NCBI RefSeq assembly: GCF_014174395.1
Contig: NZ_JABEQD010000001.1
Location: 124,001 to 188,000, forward strand
Direction: 5' to 3'
Length of the DNA: 64,000 bases
Source: Gluconacetobacter aggeris
GTDB taxonomy: Bacteria; Pseudomonadota; Alphaproteobacteria; Acetobacterales; Acetobacteraceae
Positions 52,652-61,070 of this stretch are shown one piece after another; the first letter of the stretch is position 1; the number at the start of each line of letters is the position of its first letter. The translations under genes were made by a program, and so were the position numbers. Under the pieces are notes generated by a model that was not told where the DNA came from, ran no database searches, and saw nothing but the letters and a program-made list of their open reading frames with translations.

Positions 52652-53200
52652 ATGACCCAGACCGATCACGAAACCCCGAATGCCCCGGTGGATGAAGACG
52701 CCGCGTCCTTCACCCCCGAACAGATCGCCCGCCTGTTCCTGGACGCCGCGCGCGACGGCCAGGCCGACCTGGTGGCCAGCTTTCTCGCAGCCGGGATGGA
52801 CCCCGATACCCGCAACGAGCGCGGGCATTCGGCACTGATCCTGGCGGCCTATAACAGCCATGCCGATACCGTCGCCGCCCTGCTGGCCGGGGGCGCCAGC
52901 GTGGACCTGCGCGACGACAAGGGGGCGACGGCGCTGGCCGGCGTGGCCTTCAAGGGCGATCTGACGGTGGCGCGGCAACTGATCGCAGCCGGGGCGGCGA
53001 TCGATGCGCCGAACCATGCCGGGCGCACGCCGCTGATCTTCGCCGTGATGTTCAACCGGGGCGCCATGGCCGCCTTCCTGCTGGAGAGCGGGGCCGACCC
53101 CGACCTGCGCGACAGCGAAGGCAACAGCGCGCGCCTGCTGGCGGCGCAGTTGGGACTGGCCGACGTCACGGCCCTGATGCCGCCCCCGCCAGCCGCCTGA
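52652..53200 (+). CDS. Ankyrin-repeat protein
   Basis: A 182-residue protein built of about five ankyrin repeats (residues 30-165), for example [36 protein letters not shown] and the next unit ending [15 protein letters not shown]. Ankyrin proteins of this size mediate protein contacts. The start at 52652 has GAGG upstream; an ATG at 52631 lacks a ribosome site. It follows the metallo-hydrolase by 33 bp and is probably co-transcribed. Partner unknown. Confidence 0.85.
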   Translation: MTQTDHETPNAPVDEDAASFTPEQIARLFLDAARDGQADLVASFLAAGMDPDTRNERGHSALILAAYNSHADTVAALLAGGASVDLRDDKGATALAGVAFKGDLTVARQLIAAGAAIDAPNHAGRTPLIFAVMFNRGAMAAFLLESGADPDLRDSEGNSARLLAAQLGLADVTALMPPPPAA

Positions 53201-53307
53201 CGGCCATGCCGGACGGGACGTTTCCGTCCGGCGCCTGTTGGATTAGAACGAACGCGGCCCGGCACCCTGCCGGGCCATTTCCATGCCCTGCGTCAGCGGA
53301 ACCCGTC

Positions 53308-54378
53308 ATGAGCCGTTTCTGGAGCCCGATCGTCCACAGCCTGACGCCCTATGTCCCCGGCGAGCAGCCGAAGCTGGCGAACCTGATCAAGCTCAACACC
53401 AACGAATCGCCCTATGGGCCGTCGCCCGCCGCGCTGGCGGCCATTCGTGCCGCCGCCGACGACACGCTGCGCCTGTATCCCGACCCGGCATCGGACCGGC
53501 TGCGCGCCGCCATCGCCCAGGCGCATGGGGTGGGGATGGAGCATGTCTTCGTCGGCAACGGGTCGGACGAGGTGCTGGCCCATACGTTCCAGGCACTGTT
53601 GCAGCATGACGCGCCGCTGCTGACGCCCGACATCACCTACAGCTTCTATCCGGTCTATTGCGGGCTGTACGGCATCGCGCACCAGCCGGTGCCGCTGGAT
53701 GAGGCGATGCGCGTGGATGTGGAGGCCTATCGCCGCCCCTGCGGCGGTATCGTGCTGCCGAACCCCAACGCGCCCACCGGCATCGCCCTGGGGCTGGACG
53801 AGATCGCGACCCTGCTGCGCGCCCACCCCGAGCGGGTGGTGGTGATCGACGAGGCCTATGTCGATTTCGGCGCCGACAGCGCGATTCCGCTGGTGCGCCA
53901 GCACCCCAACCTGCTGGTGGTGCGCACCCTGTCCAAATCGCACGGCCTGGCGGGGCTGCGCGTGGGCTATGCGATCGGCCAGCCGGACCTGATCGAGGCG
54001 CTGAACCGCGTCAAGGACAGCTTCAATTCCTATCCGCTGGACCGTCTGGCCCAGGCTGGCGCGGAAGCGGCGATCGCCGATCGGGAATGGCTTGCGCAAA
54101 CCACGGGAAAGATCATAGAAACGCGAAGCGGGCTGGTCTCCAGCCTGAAGAATCTGGGGTTCGAGGTCCTGCCCTCGCAGGCGAATTTCGTGTTCGCCCG
54201 CCATCCTGATCGTGACGCCGCTGCCCTGGCCGCCGCCCTGCGGGAGCGGTCGATCATCGTGCGTCACTTCAGGACACCCCGGATCGCGGAATGGCTGCGC
54301 ATCACGGTGGGCACCGACGAGGAATGTCGGAGCCTGGCCGAGGCGCTGAAAGCCATCCTGAACCGAAACGCGGACTGA
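53308..54378 (+). CDS. hisC: Histidinol-phosphate aminotransferase
   Basis: A 356-residue cytosolic enzyme of histidine biosynthesis. Features are [64 protein letters not shown] (Asp that pairs with the PLP nitrogen), the Schiff-base lysine [15 protein letters not shown], and the late [11 protein letters not shown]. The start at 53308 gives [15 protein letters not shown]. Compared with the Tat-type paralogue at 3247, all usual HisC motifs are intact, so this is likely the biosynthetic enzyme. Confidence 0.93.
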   Translation: MSRFWSPIVHSLTPYVPGEQPKLANLIKLNTNESPYGPSPAALAAIRAAADDTLRLYPDPASDRLRAAIAQAHGVGMEHVFVGNGSDEVLAHTFQALLQHDAPLLTPDITYSFYPVYCGLYGIAHQPVPLDEAMRVDVEAYRRPCGGIVLPNPNAPTGIALGLDEIATLLRAHPERVVVIDEAYVDFGADSAIPLVRQHPNLLVVRTLSKSHGLAGLRVGYAIGQPDLIEALNRVKDSFNSYPLDRLAQAGAEAAIADREWLAQTTGKIIETRSGLVSSLKNLGFEVLPSQANFVFARHPDRDAAALAAALRERSIIVRHFRTPRIAEWLRITVGTDEECRSLAEALKAILNRNAD

Positions 54379-54529
54379 CCGCCGATCCGCCACCGGATAC
54401 GGGCCCATGGCCCCCGGTGGGGGCGCCGTGCGGCCAGGGACTTCTTGTACCCGCTCATGGCCGTTCGCGCGTCTGGCGCGTTTCTTTATCTCTGCCCGGG
54501 CCCGCCCGGCCGTTTTTCATTTTTTTCAC

Positions 54530-54808
54530 ATGGACACCACCATCATGCGCGCATTTCACGGCCAGATGTCCGATAACCAGCCGATCCGGCGCACGCACGC
54601 GGAAAAGCAGAAGCAACTGCGCGACCTGCGCGAGACGCTCGCGACCATGAAGTCGCACACCGCCCCCACCCTGCGCGAGAGCGTGCAGAAGCGCATCCGC
54701 CAGCTTGAAGCCGAGCTGGCCGCCGCCCCGGCGCTGAAAGAATCCAACGCCGGCCCGCGCAACCCGCGCCCGACCGGCGGCACGCCGCGCCGTCCGCGTT
54801 CGATCTGA
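54530..54808 (+). CDS. Small hypothetical protein with coiled-coil centre
   Basis: A 92-residue protein not recognised as a known family. After a short N-terminal segment comes HAEKQKQLRDLRETLATMKSHTAP and RESVQKRIRQLEAELAAAPA, likely a helical coiled coil, then a basic Pro/Arg-rich tail. The start is uncertain: 54530, 54545 and 54569 are candidates and none has a strong ribosome site. An upstream T-rich stretch at 54510-54527 may be the end of a hisC terminator. Confidence 0.5.
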   Translation: MDTTIMRAFHGQMSDNQPIRRTHAEKQKQLRDLRETLATMKSHTAPTLRESVQKRIRQLEAELAAAPALKESNAGPRNPRPTGGTPRRPRSI

Positions 54809-54829
54809 TACCGGCTGAGGCTTGGGTTA

Positions 54830-54988
54830 GCCCCACAAGGGCGTTGCCCCTGAACCCACCAAAGGGCAGTCCCCTCCGTTGGCATTCCATCGGCCGTTCC
54901 GGCCGACGGAACCTTGGCCAACTCCGCCCTTTGGAAACCCATTCGTTGTCAGATGATTGGGATGCAGGGCCTGAGAGCCCTGGGTGCC
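54830..54988. repeat. Dispersed repeat family A, complete copy with nested hairpin (copy e, reversed)
   Basis: In reverse orientation to copies d and f. The outer parts (ACAAGGGCGTTGCCCCT, ACCCACCAAAGGGC, GCCCTTTGGAAACCC, ATTCGTTGTC and GCAGGGCCTGAGAGCCCTG) match the family, but the loop of the CCAAAGGGC hairpin carries about 45 extra bases with their own stem (TCGGCC/GGCCGA inside GTTGGC/GCCAAC). A further hairpin GGTGCCG/CGGCACC lies at 54983-55004. Confidence 0.8.
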
Positions 54989-55021
54989 GGTTTTCTTCGG
55001 CACCAGCAGTTTGAGACAAGG

Positions 55022-55138
55022 GAAAGCCTGCCCGGCACCGTGGGCTGGTGAGTGGGAGCGGCCTTGATGGCCGTGAGCAGCGAAGCGCGGGAAACGCGCG
55101 CCGGACCGCCACCAGCGCGCGGTGACGGGCAGGCTTTC
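55022..55138. repeat. Dispersed repeat family B, copy 3 (reversed, internally shortened)
   Basis: A 117-bp copy on the other strand, flanked by a perfect 13-bp inverted repeat (GAAAGCCTGCCCG). Its interior keeps ACGCGCGTTTCC, GCTCACGGCCAT and CTCACCAGCCC, but lacks about 45 bp found in copy 2 between two GGCCGCT units. It sits between convergent genes, 2 bp from the antiporter stop. Confidence 0.83.
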
Positions 55139-55139
55139 T

Positions 55140-56822
55140 TCAGCCTACGCGGGGGAGGCTTCTGGCCCGGTTCCTGAGCACCTGCTCCTCGTAATCCATC
55201 TCCTGCATCAGGAGGGATTCGGTCTCGTCATTGATATACTGGGCGTCTCGCAGATTACGCAGTTCGATCCGCGAGGTGCGCAGGTTGTTCAGGCGCAGGG
55301 CCAGTTCCAGGCGCATGCGGCGGATCGAGGTGATCTGGGCCACGCTGGCCTCGCCATTGCTGTTGCGGCGGAGCTGGTTCAGCCGGTTTTCATATTCCTG
55401 CATCAGCCGGGCGATGATCTCGATGCGCATTTCGCCGGCCTCGTCGCGTGTCTTGGCGCGCGTGGTCAGGGTCTGCTGCTCGTCACGCATGGCACGCAGC
55501 ATCGTGCGCACCAGGACCAGCCGCGCCCAACTGACTTCCCGCGCCTGGGGGTCGACCATTCCGTCCATCAGGCCCCTGGTCAGCCAGGGCAGCGAGAAGC
55601 TGGCCGTCAGCAGCGATACCAGGATCACCCCCACCGACACGGTGACCAGCAGGTCGCGCGCCGGAAAGCCCGCAACCCCCTCTGCCGCCTGCGGCAATGA
55701 CAGCACGGCCGCCAGCGTAACGGCGCCACGCACGCCCGCGACGGTGCTGACCAGCAATCCGCGCCAGCCGGGCCAGCGGAACACGCCGTGATCGTGCCGG
55801 GCGCGCCAGGCCGCGATGCCCAGGATCAGCGCCAGCCCGGCCGCGCGCAGGATGCACATCGCCCCATGGATGGCGACGATCAGCAGCAGCAGCATCCATG
55901 GCGAGCGGTCGGCGGCGCGCACCAGCGCCATGCCGTTGGTCGCCAGGGCCGGCAGTTGCAGGCCCAGCAGCAGGAAGATGACGGAATTGAAGATGAAGCC
56001 GACCATGTCCCACATCGTGCGGGCCTGGAGGCGGGTCGTGATCTGGGTTTCCTGCAGCACGCCCGTCAGCTTGATGGTCATGCCGCCCGCCACCGCCGCC
56101 AGGATTCCCGAGCAGCCGACCGCCTCGGCCGACATGTAGGCGGCGAAGGGCAGCAGCAGCATGAAGGTGATCTGGGTCGGCGGGTCGTCATAGCCCCGGG
56201 CGAGCAGGATCTTGTCCAGCCGGGCCGCCGCCAGGCAGACGGCGATGCCGATCGCGATGCCGCCCAGCGACAGCAGGCTGAAGGTGGTCAGCGCACCGCG
56301 CAGCGAGAAGGCGCCCGTCATGGCGGCGACGGTGGCGAAGCGGAAGCAGACCAGGCCCGAGGCGTCGTTCAGCAGGGATTCACCTTCGAGCATATGGACG
56401 ATGGTGCGCGGCACCGATGTGCCCAGCATGCCGCCCACGGCCACGGCATCGGTCGGTGACAGGACCGCCGCCAGCGCGAAGCAGACCGGCAGCGGCATGG
56501 GGGGCAGCATCCAGTGGATGGCGTAGCCGCACAGGATGGTCGTCGCCAGCACCATGGGCCCCGCCAGGGCGAAGATGATGGTGCGCAACTGGCCGAATTC
56601 GCGCATCGGCATATGGAACGCGTCGCGGAACAGCAGCGGCGGGATGAACAGCAGCATGAACATGTCCGGGTCGAGCGCGACATGCAGCCCGGCGATCGAC
56701 CCCAGCACGCCCAGGGCGATCTGCAACAATGGCAGGGGGACCGGAACGGGCATCAGGCGGGCGGCCAGACTGCTGAAGGCCGCGACGAATAACAGGATCA
56801 GGCTGAGGATGACGTCATGCAT
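55140..56822 (-). CDS. CPA1-family Na+/H+ antiporter
   Basis: A 560-residue antiporter. About 12 membrane segments fill residues 1-410, with the CPA1 signatures LSPTDAVAVGGML (ion-binding region), VHMLEGESLLNDASGLVCFRFA and VSTVAGVRGAVTLAAVLSLP. The C-terminal part (residues 420-560) is cytosolic and rich in charged coiled-coil, for example RLMQEYENRLNQLRRNSNGE. It exchanges sodium or potassium for protons. The start at 56822 (MHDVILSLILLFVAA) is typical; the frame is open to 56903. Confidence 0.92.
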   Translation of the reverse strand: MHDVILSLILLFVAAFSSLAARLMPVPVPLPLLQIALGVLGSIAGLHVALDPDMFMLLFIPPLLFRDAFHMPMREFGQLRTIIFALAGPMVLATTILCGYAIHWMLPPMPLPVCFALAAVLSPTDAVAVGGMLGTSVPRTIVHMLEGESLLNDASGLVCFRFATVAAMTGAFSLRGALTTFSLLSLGGIAIGIAVCLAAARLDKILLARGYDDPPTQITFMLLLPFAAYMSAEAVGCSGILAAVAGGMTIKLTGVLQETQITTRLQARTMWDMVGFIFNSVIFLLLGLQLPALATNGMALVRAADRSPWMLLLLIVAIHGAMCILRAAGLALILGIAAWRARHDHGVFRWPGWRGLLVSTVAGVRGAVTLAAVLSLPQAAEGVAGFPARDLLVTVSVGVILVSLLTASFSLPWLTRGLMDGMVDPQAREVSWARLVLVRTMLRAMRDEQQTLTTRAKTRDEAGEMRIEIIARLMQEYENRLNQLRRNSNGEASVAQITSIRRMRLELALRLNNLRTSRIELRNLRDAQYINDETESLLMQEMDYEEQVLRNRARSLPRVG

Positions 56823-57085
56823 GGGCGGTCCCGGGCTCGTGCCCCCGCTTCGGCGCGCGAGGCAGGCACCACCCCCGGTCCGAAGTGCGCGCACCATACA
56901 CACGCCCCCTCATGCTGACCATTCTGGGGCGCCATGACAGGATGGTGACAGAAAGGCACCACCGACGACCGACAAGGCGTCTCCCGCGCCGGGCATGCGG
57001 ACAGTACAAGCGCCGTCGGTATGGCGTCGGTGGCGGCGCCCCTCCCCCCGCGATCGGGCCTTTCAGACAACGAGGACAGGCGACC

Positions 57086-58357
57086 ATGTCATCCAGCAAT
57101 TCCGCCCTTCAGGCGCGGCGCGAGGCGGCTGTGCCGCGCGGCGTCGGCTCGGCCACCACCATCCATGCCGCCCGCGCGGAAAACGCCGAATTGTGGGATG
57201 TCGAGGGCAGGCGCTACATCGATTTCGCCGGCGGGATCGCGGTGCTGAATGTCGGCCATCGTCACCCGAAGGTGATGGAGGCGGTGCGGCGGCAGCTCGA
57301 CCTGTTCACCCATACCGCGTTCCAGGTTGCGCCCTACGAATCCTATATCGCGCTGGCCGAGCGGCTGAACGCGCTGGCCCCCTTCCCCGGCCCGGCCAAG
57401 ACCATCCTGTTCACCACCGGCGCCGAAGCGACCGAGAACGCGGTGAAGATCGCCCGCGCCGCCACCGGGCGCAGCGGCGTGGTGGCCTTTACCGGCGGGT
57501 TCCATGGCCGCACGCTGCTGGCCTCGGCCCTGACGGGCAAGGTGCAGCCCTACAAGGCGCCGTTCGGCACCATGCCCGGCGGGGTCTATCACCTGCCCTT
57601 CCCGGCCGGTGATATCTCGGTCGCTGAGAGCCTGCGCGCGCTCGACCTGCTGTTCGCAGCGGATATCGACCCGGCGCAGGTTGCCGCCATCATCATCGAG
57701 CCCGTGCAGGGGGAAGGCGGTTTCCGCCCCGCCCCCACCGAATTGCTGCAAGCCCTGCGCGCGGTCTGCGACACACACGGGATCAAGCTGATTGCCGACG
57801 AGGTGCAGACCGGCTTTGCCCGTACCGGCAAGCTGTTCGGTATCGAGCTTTCCGGCGTGGCGCCCGACCTGGTGTGCGTTGCCAAGTCGCTGGGCGGCGG
57901 CATGCCACTGTCGGGCGTGATCGGCCGGGCCGAGCTGATGGATGCCGTGGGCCCCGGTGGGCTGGGCGGCACCTATGCCGGCGCGCCGCTGGCCTGTGCG
58001 GCCGGGTTGGCGGTGCTGGACGTGATTGCCGAGGAAGGATTGGTGGAACGCGCCAACGTGATCGGCGCGCGCATCCGCGACCGGCTGGACGCCCTGCGCG
58101 GCAAGCCGGGCCTGGTGCCCTTCAGTGCCGCGCGTGGGCCCGGTGCGATGATCGGCTTCGATATTCTGGAAGCCGATGGCAAGACGCCCCGCAAGGGTGG
58201 CGCCGGCACCATCTGCGCCCGTGCCGCCGAACGTGGGTTGATCCTGCTGTCTTGCGGTGTGCTGGGCGAGACTGTGCGCATTCTGGTGCCCCTGACCGCG
58301 CCTGACAGCGTGATCGAGGAGGGGCTGGCGATTATCGAGCAGGCTCTGGCGGGGTGA
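57086..58357 (+). CDS. gabT: 4-aminobutyrate aminotransferase (class III)
   Basis: A 423-residue class III PLP aminotransferase, best fitting 4-aminobutyrate:2-oxoglutarate transaminase. Motifs are RYIDFAGGIAVLNVGHRHPKV, FTTGAEATENAVKIARAATGRSGV, FTGGFHGRTLLA, IIEPVQGEGGF and the PLP lysine in CVAKSLGGGMPLSGVIG; GGTYAGAPLACAAGLAVLD is also typical. It would convert 4-aminobutyrate to succinate semialdehyde. The start at 57086 has GAGGA upstream. No succinate-semialdehyde dehydrogenase is adjacent, so a related omega-amino substrate is possible. Confidence 0.88.
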   Translation: MSSSNSALQARREAAVPRGVGSATTIHAARAENAELWDVEGRRYIDFAGGIAVLNVGHRHPKVMEAVRRQLDLFTHTAFQVAPYESYIALAERLNALAPFPGPAKTILFTTGAEATENAVKIARAATGRSGVVAFTGGFHGRTLLASALTGKVQPYKAPFGTMPGGVYHLPFPAGDISVAESLRALDLLFAADIDPAQVAAIIIEPVQGEGGFRPAPTELLQALRAVCDTHGIKLIADEVQTGFARTGKLFGIELSGVAPDLVCVAKSLGGGMPLSGVIGRAELMDAVGPGGLGGTYAGAPLACAAGLAVLDVIAEEGLVERANVIGARIRDRLDALRGKPGLVPFSAARGPGAMIGFDILEADGKTPRKGGAGTICARAAERGLILLSCGVLGETVRILVPLTAPDSVIEEGLAIIEQALAG

Positions 58358-58365
58358 GATGTGGG

Positions 58366-58424
58366 GAGGCTGTTTTGGAAAGATCCGTTTTTGACGGGAT
58401 TTTTTGGAACAGCCTCTTCTTTTC
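58366..58424 (+). terminator. Inverted repeat and T-rich tail after gabT
   Basis: GAGGCTGTT and AACAGCCTC are perfect 9-bp complements enclosing a T-rich stretch, followed by TTCTTTT. It lies 9 bp past the gabT stop. Its stem shares GGCTGTTT with the terminal repeat of family B copy 1, so it may be a remnant of that family. Confidence 0.6.
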
Positions 58425-58450
58425 CCGGACTATTTGCCGGGAGGGCTTGA

Positions 58451-58565
58451 ATCCAGGGCGCTGCCCTGGACCCGGCAGGGCCTGAGGCCCTGCACCCCAA
58501 TCATTTGATAACGAATGGGGCTCCAAAGGGCGAACTGCCCTTTGGTGGGTTCAAGGGCAGCGCCA
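58451..58565. repeat. Dispersed repeat family A, complete copy (copy f)
   Basis: Four hairpins in order: CCAGGGCGCTGCCCTGG, GCAGGGCCTGAGGCCCTGC, then CACCCCAATCATTTGATAAC, CCAAAGGGCGAACTGCCCTTTGG and AAGGGCAGCGCC. It lies between convergent gabT and the RNA helicase gene, 7 bp from the helicase stop. Confidence 0.85.
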
Positions 58566-58571
58566 GCCTGA

Positions 58572-59864
58572 TCAGGCTGCCCCGGCAGTCGCCTTGGCTG
58601 CTGCCCGCGCGGCCTGCTTCTCTTCCTCGGTCCAGACTTTGCGCTCGCGCTTCTGCTGCGGCTTGACTTCCTTGGGCGGCGCGCCGCCCAGCAGGGGCGG
58701 ACGCATGGTCGAGTTGCGCGCCGCTTCCGAATGCCACGGGTGATCGTCCTGAACGGTCAGGGTGCGACCGATTTCCCGCTCCACATCCCGCAGCCAGGCG
58801 CGCTGCTCGGCATCGCATAGCGTGATGGCGAAGCCGTTGCGCCCGGCGCGGCCGGTGCGGCCGATGCGGTGGACATAGCTTTCCGGCAGGCTCGGCAGGT
58901 CATGGTTGAAAACATGCGTGACGGTATCGACGTCGATGCCGCGTGCCGCGATATCGGTCGCCACCAGGACCTGCGCGGTACCGGCGCGGAAGGCATCGAG
59001 CGCGCGCTCCCGCTGGCCCTGCGACTTGTTGCCGTGCAGGGCCTCGGCCGTGATGCCGGCCTCGGTGATAAAGGTGCAGACTTCATTGGCGATGTTCTTC
59101 TGCAAGGTGAAGACCACGGCCTGGCCCATGCCGGGCGTTTGCAGCAGTTCCAGCAATGCCGCCTTCTTGTCGGCAGCATCGACGAACATGACCGATTGCT
59201 CGATCCGGTCGACGGTGGTCGAGGGCGGGGCGATCTCGACCTTCGCCGGGTCGCGCAGGAGGCTTTCGACCAGTGCCGCGATGGATTTCGGCATCGTGGC
59301 CGAAAACAGCACCGTGTGCCGGTCCTTGGGCAGCGTCGCGACGATGCGCTCGATCGGCTTGGCGAAGCCCATGTCGAGCATCTGGTCGGCCTCGTCCAGC
59401 ACCAGCGCTTCGAGTTGCGACAGGTCGCACAGGTCCTGATTGATCAGGTCCAGCAAGCGCCCCGGCGCGGCCACGATGATGTCCACGCCTTCCTTGAGCG
59501 CATTGATCTGGTGAAACTGGCTGACGCCGCCGAAGATCGTCGTCACGCTGAAGTTGAGGTGGCGACCGAAGCTTTCGAAACCATCGGCGATCTGCGAGAC
59601 CAGTTCGCGCGTGGGCGCGAGGACCAGGACGCGGGCACCGCCCTTGGGCGCCGGGCGCGGAGACGCGGCCAAGCGATGCAGCAGCGGCAGCGCGAAGGAG
59701 GCGGTCTTGCCCGTGCCGGTCTGGGCCATGCCCAGCAGGTCGCGACCTTCCAGCAGCAGCGGGATGGACTGGGCCTGGATCGGCGTGGGGGTGACATACC
59801 CTTCTTCGGCCAATGCGCTCAGCAGGGCCGGTGCCAGGGAGAGATCGGCGAACGTCATGGACAT
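58572..59864 (-). CDS. DEAD-box RNA helicase (RhlE-like)
   Basis: A 430-residue helicase. Motifs in order: the Q motif region GYVTPTPIQAQSIP, AQTGTGKTASFALP (motif I), PTRELVSQIA (Ia), VLDEADQMLDMGF (II, DEAD), LFSATMP (III), VATDIAARGIDV (V) and VHRIGRTGRAGR (VI). A lysine/arginine-rich tail (KEVKPQQKRERKVW) is typical of RhlE-type enzymes in RNA processing or cold adaptation. The start is at 59864 (MSMTFADLS); a TTG at 59870 is unlikely. Confidence 0.94.
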   Translation of the reverse strand: MSMTFADLSLAPALLSALAEEGYVTPTPIQAQSIPLLLEGRDLLGMAQTGTGKTASFALPLLHRLAASPRPAPKGGARVLVLAPTRELVSQIADGFESFGRHLNFSVTTIFGGVSQFHQINALKEGVDIIVAAPGRLLDLINQDLCDLSQLEALVLDEADQMLDMGFAKPIERIVATLPKDRHTVLFSATMPKSIAALVESLLRDPAKVEIAPPSTTVDRIEQSVMFVDAADKKAALLELLQTPGMGQAVVFTLQKNIANEVCTFITEAGITAEALHGNKSQGQRERALDAFRAGTAQVLVATDIAARGIDVDTVTHVFNHDLPSLPESYVHRIGRTGRAGRNGFAITLCDAEQRAWLRDVEREIGRTLTVQDDHPWHSEAARNSTMRPPLLGGAPPKEVKPQQKRERKVWTEEEKQAARAAAKATAGAA

Positions 59865-60089
59865 GGTCAAGCGGCGCCTCCGGCGCTTAGGTCAAGGCTG
59901 CGCCTGTTCGGGCTTCGCTGGTTGGGGAGGCAGGTTCTACGGAGGATGTTGCAGCGCGTCAACGCGGAGATGAGGGGCGGTGGCTTTTCCCTCCGCCCGT
60001 GCCTGTCATAGGCCCTACCCGCTGAACCACCGCGCCGGCGGGGAAACGTCAATCAGATATTAGATATTTAGCCGCCTCGTAGCCGACCG

Positions 60090-61070
60090 TCAGAACAAAA
60101 CTGGTTTAAGCGGAATCAGCGCGTCATAGGCTAAATGGCCCTCGATATCGACGCGCACTCGGTAGATGCCATCGGCAAGCGGATGCTTATAGATCCAGCG
60201 TCCTTGGGCCGGGGTCGCTGCTAGATCGGCATGATCGAAACGCGCCACGTGATTGCCAAACTCTGTCCAGAGCTGGATCGTGATCGCGACGCCACGACCA
60301 TCGTGGCGCCGGTTGAGCGCAAACACCACGCCCTCATGCGTGAGCCCGATGTCCTGGACGAAGCTATAGCGCTTCTCGAATACTTTAAGTGCCTCGGACA
60401 CATGACAAGCCTCGGCCCAACGCGCACGATGCGGCCCAAGCAGGTGAAGCAACGTGTCGCGCTCAGGCTCCGAGCGAAGGAAAACTGCGCGCAGGCACTG
60501 ACCCAGGTCGAGTGGCGAGGTCGGCAGTACCTCAGCACAACGATGCGAGGGGATCGTCTCGTCGCCACCAGTCGGGCCTTCATGATAGACTTTGTCGAAC
60601 GGAATTTGACCGAAATAGGCTTCGTCGTCGCCCGCGACGGCTTCGCCGCGCTGCATGTTTCGGTCGCAGAAACGCGTGCCCGGCATCGTCAGGATACGCT
60701 GCGCGTCGAGGATCAGCATGACGAGTACCGGCGCGTGGGTCTCATCGCCGAAGCGACATTCCCCCGGTTTGCGGACGCCTTCGATATGGAACTGAGTTGG
60801 AGTCTTGGGCCGGAAATAGAGTCGGACACGGTCGTGGGCATGATCGCGCGCCGCGTTGACCTCTCGCGCGGCGACATCCCGCGGTTGCAGGTTCTCCGGG
60901 TCGTTGCGCGAACGCAGCATGCCTGAAGCAAGAATTGCTGCGGCATTCTCAAGCGGTGCATGGTGGAACAAATATGCGGGCCAGTAGCGTCGGTGGTTGT
61001 ACCAGGGTCGATCAAGCTTGGCCTGCCAACACCCGATGTGTGCCGCGACGAACGCGTTGCTCAGTGCCAT
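60090..61070 (-). CDS. DarT-like ADP-ribosyltransferase toxin (DUF4433-related)
   Basis: A 326-residue protein. The N-terminal 200 residues match the DarT pattern: YLFHHAPLENAAAILASGML (residues 33-52), RLYFRPKTPTQFHIEG (83-98) and a candidate catalytic Glu at 180 in SHRCAEVLP. DarT adds ADP-ribose to thymidine on single-stranded DNA. Residues 200-326 form an extra beta-rich domain (ALNRRHDGRGVAITIQLWTEF, YRVRVDIEGHLAYDALIP) not found in the short enzyme. The start overlaps the upstream macrodomain gene stop by 10 bp. Base composition differs from neighbours. Confidence 0.75.
   Translation of the reverse strand: MALSNAFVAAHIGCWQAKLDRPWYNHRRYWPAYLFHHAPLENAAAILASGMLRSRNDPENLQPRDVAAREVNAARDHAHDRVRLYFRPKTPTQFHIEGVRKPGECRFGDETHAPVLVMLILDAQRILTMPGTRFCDRNMQRGEAVAGDDEAYFGQIPFDKVYHEGPTGGDETIPSHRCAEVLPTSPLDLGQCLRAVFLRSEPERDTLLHLLGPHRARWAEACHVSEALKVFEKRYSFVQDIGLTHEGVVFALNRRHDGRGVAITIQLWTEFGNHVARFDHADLAATPAQGRWIYKHPLADGIYRVRVDIEGHLAYDALIPLKPVLF

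Noticed and set aside
54984-55138. CRISPR-like array from closely spaced repeats
   Set aside because: The repeated units are hairpins of families A and B with unequal spacing and no constant direct repeat.
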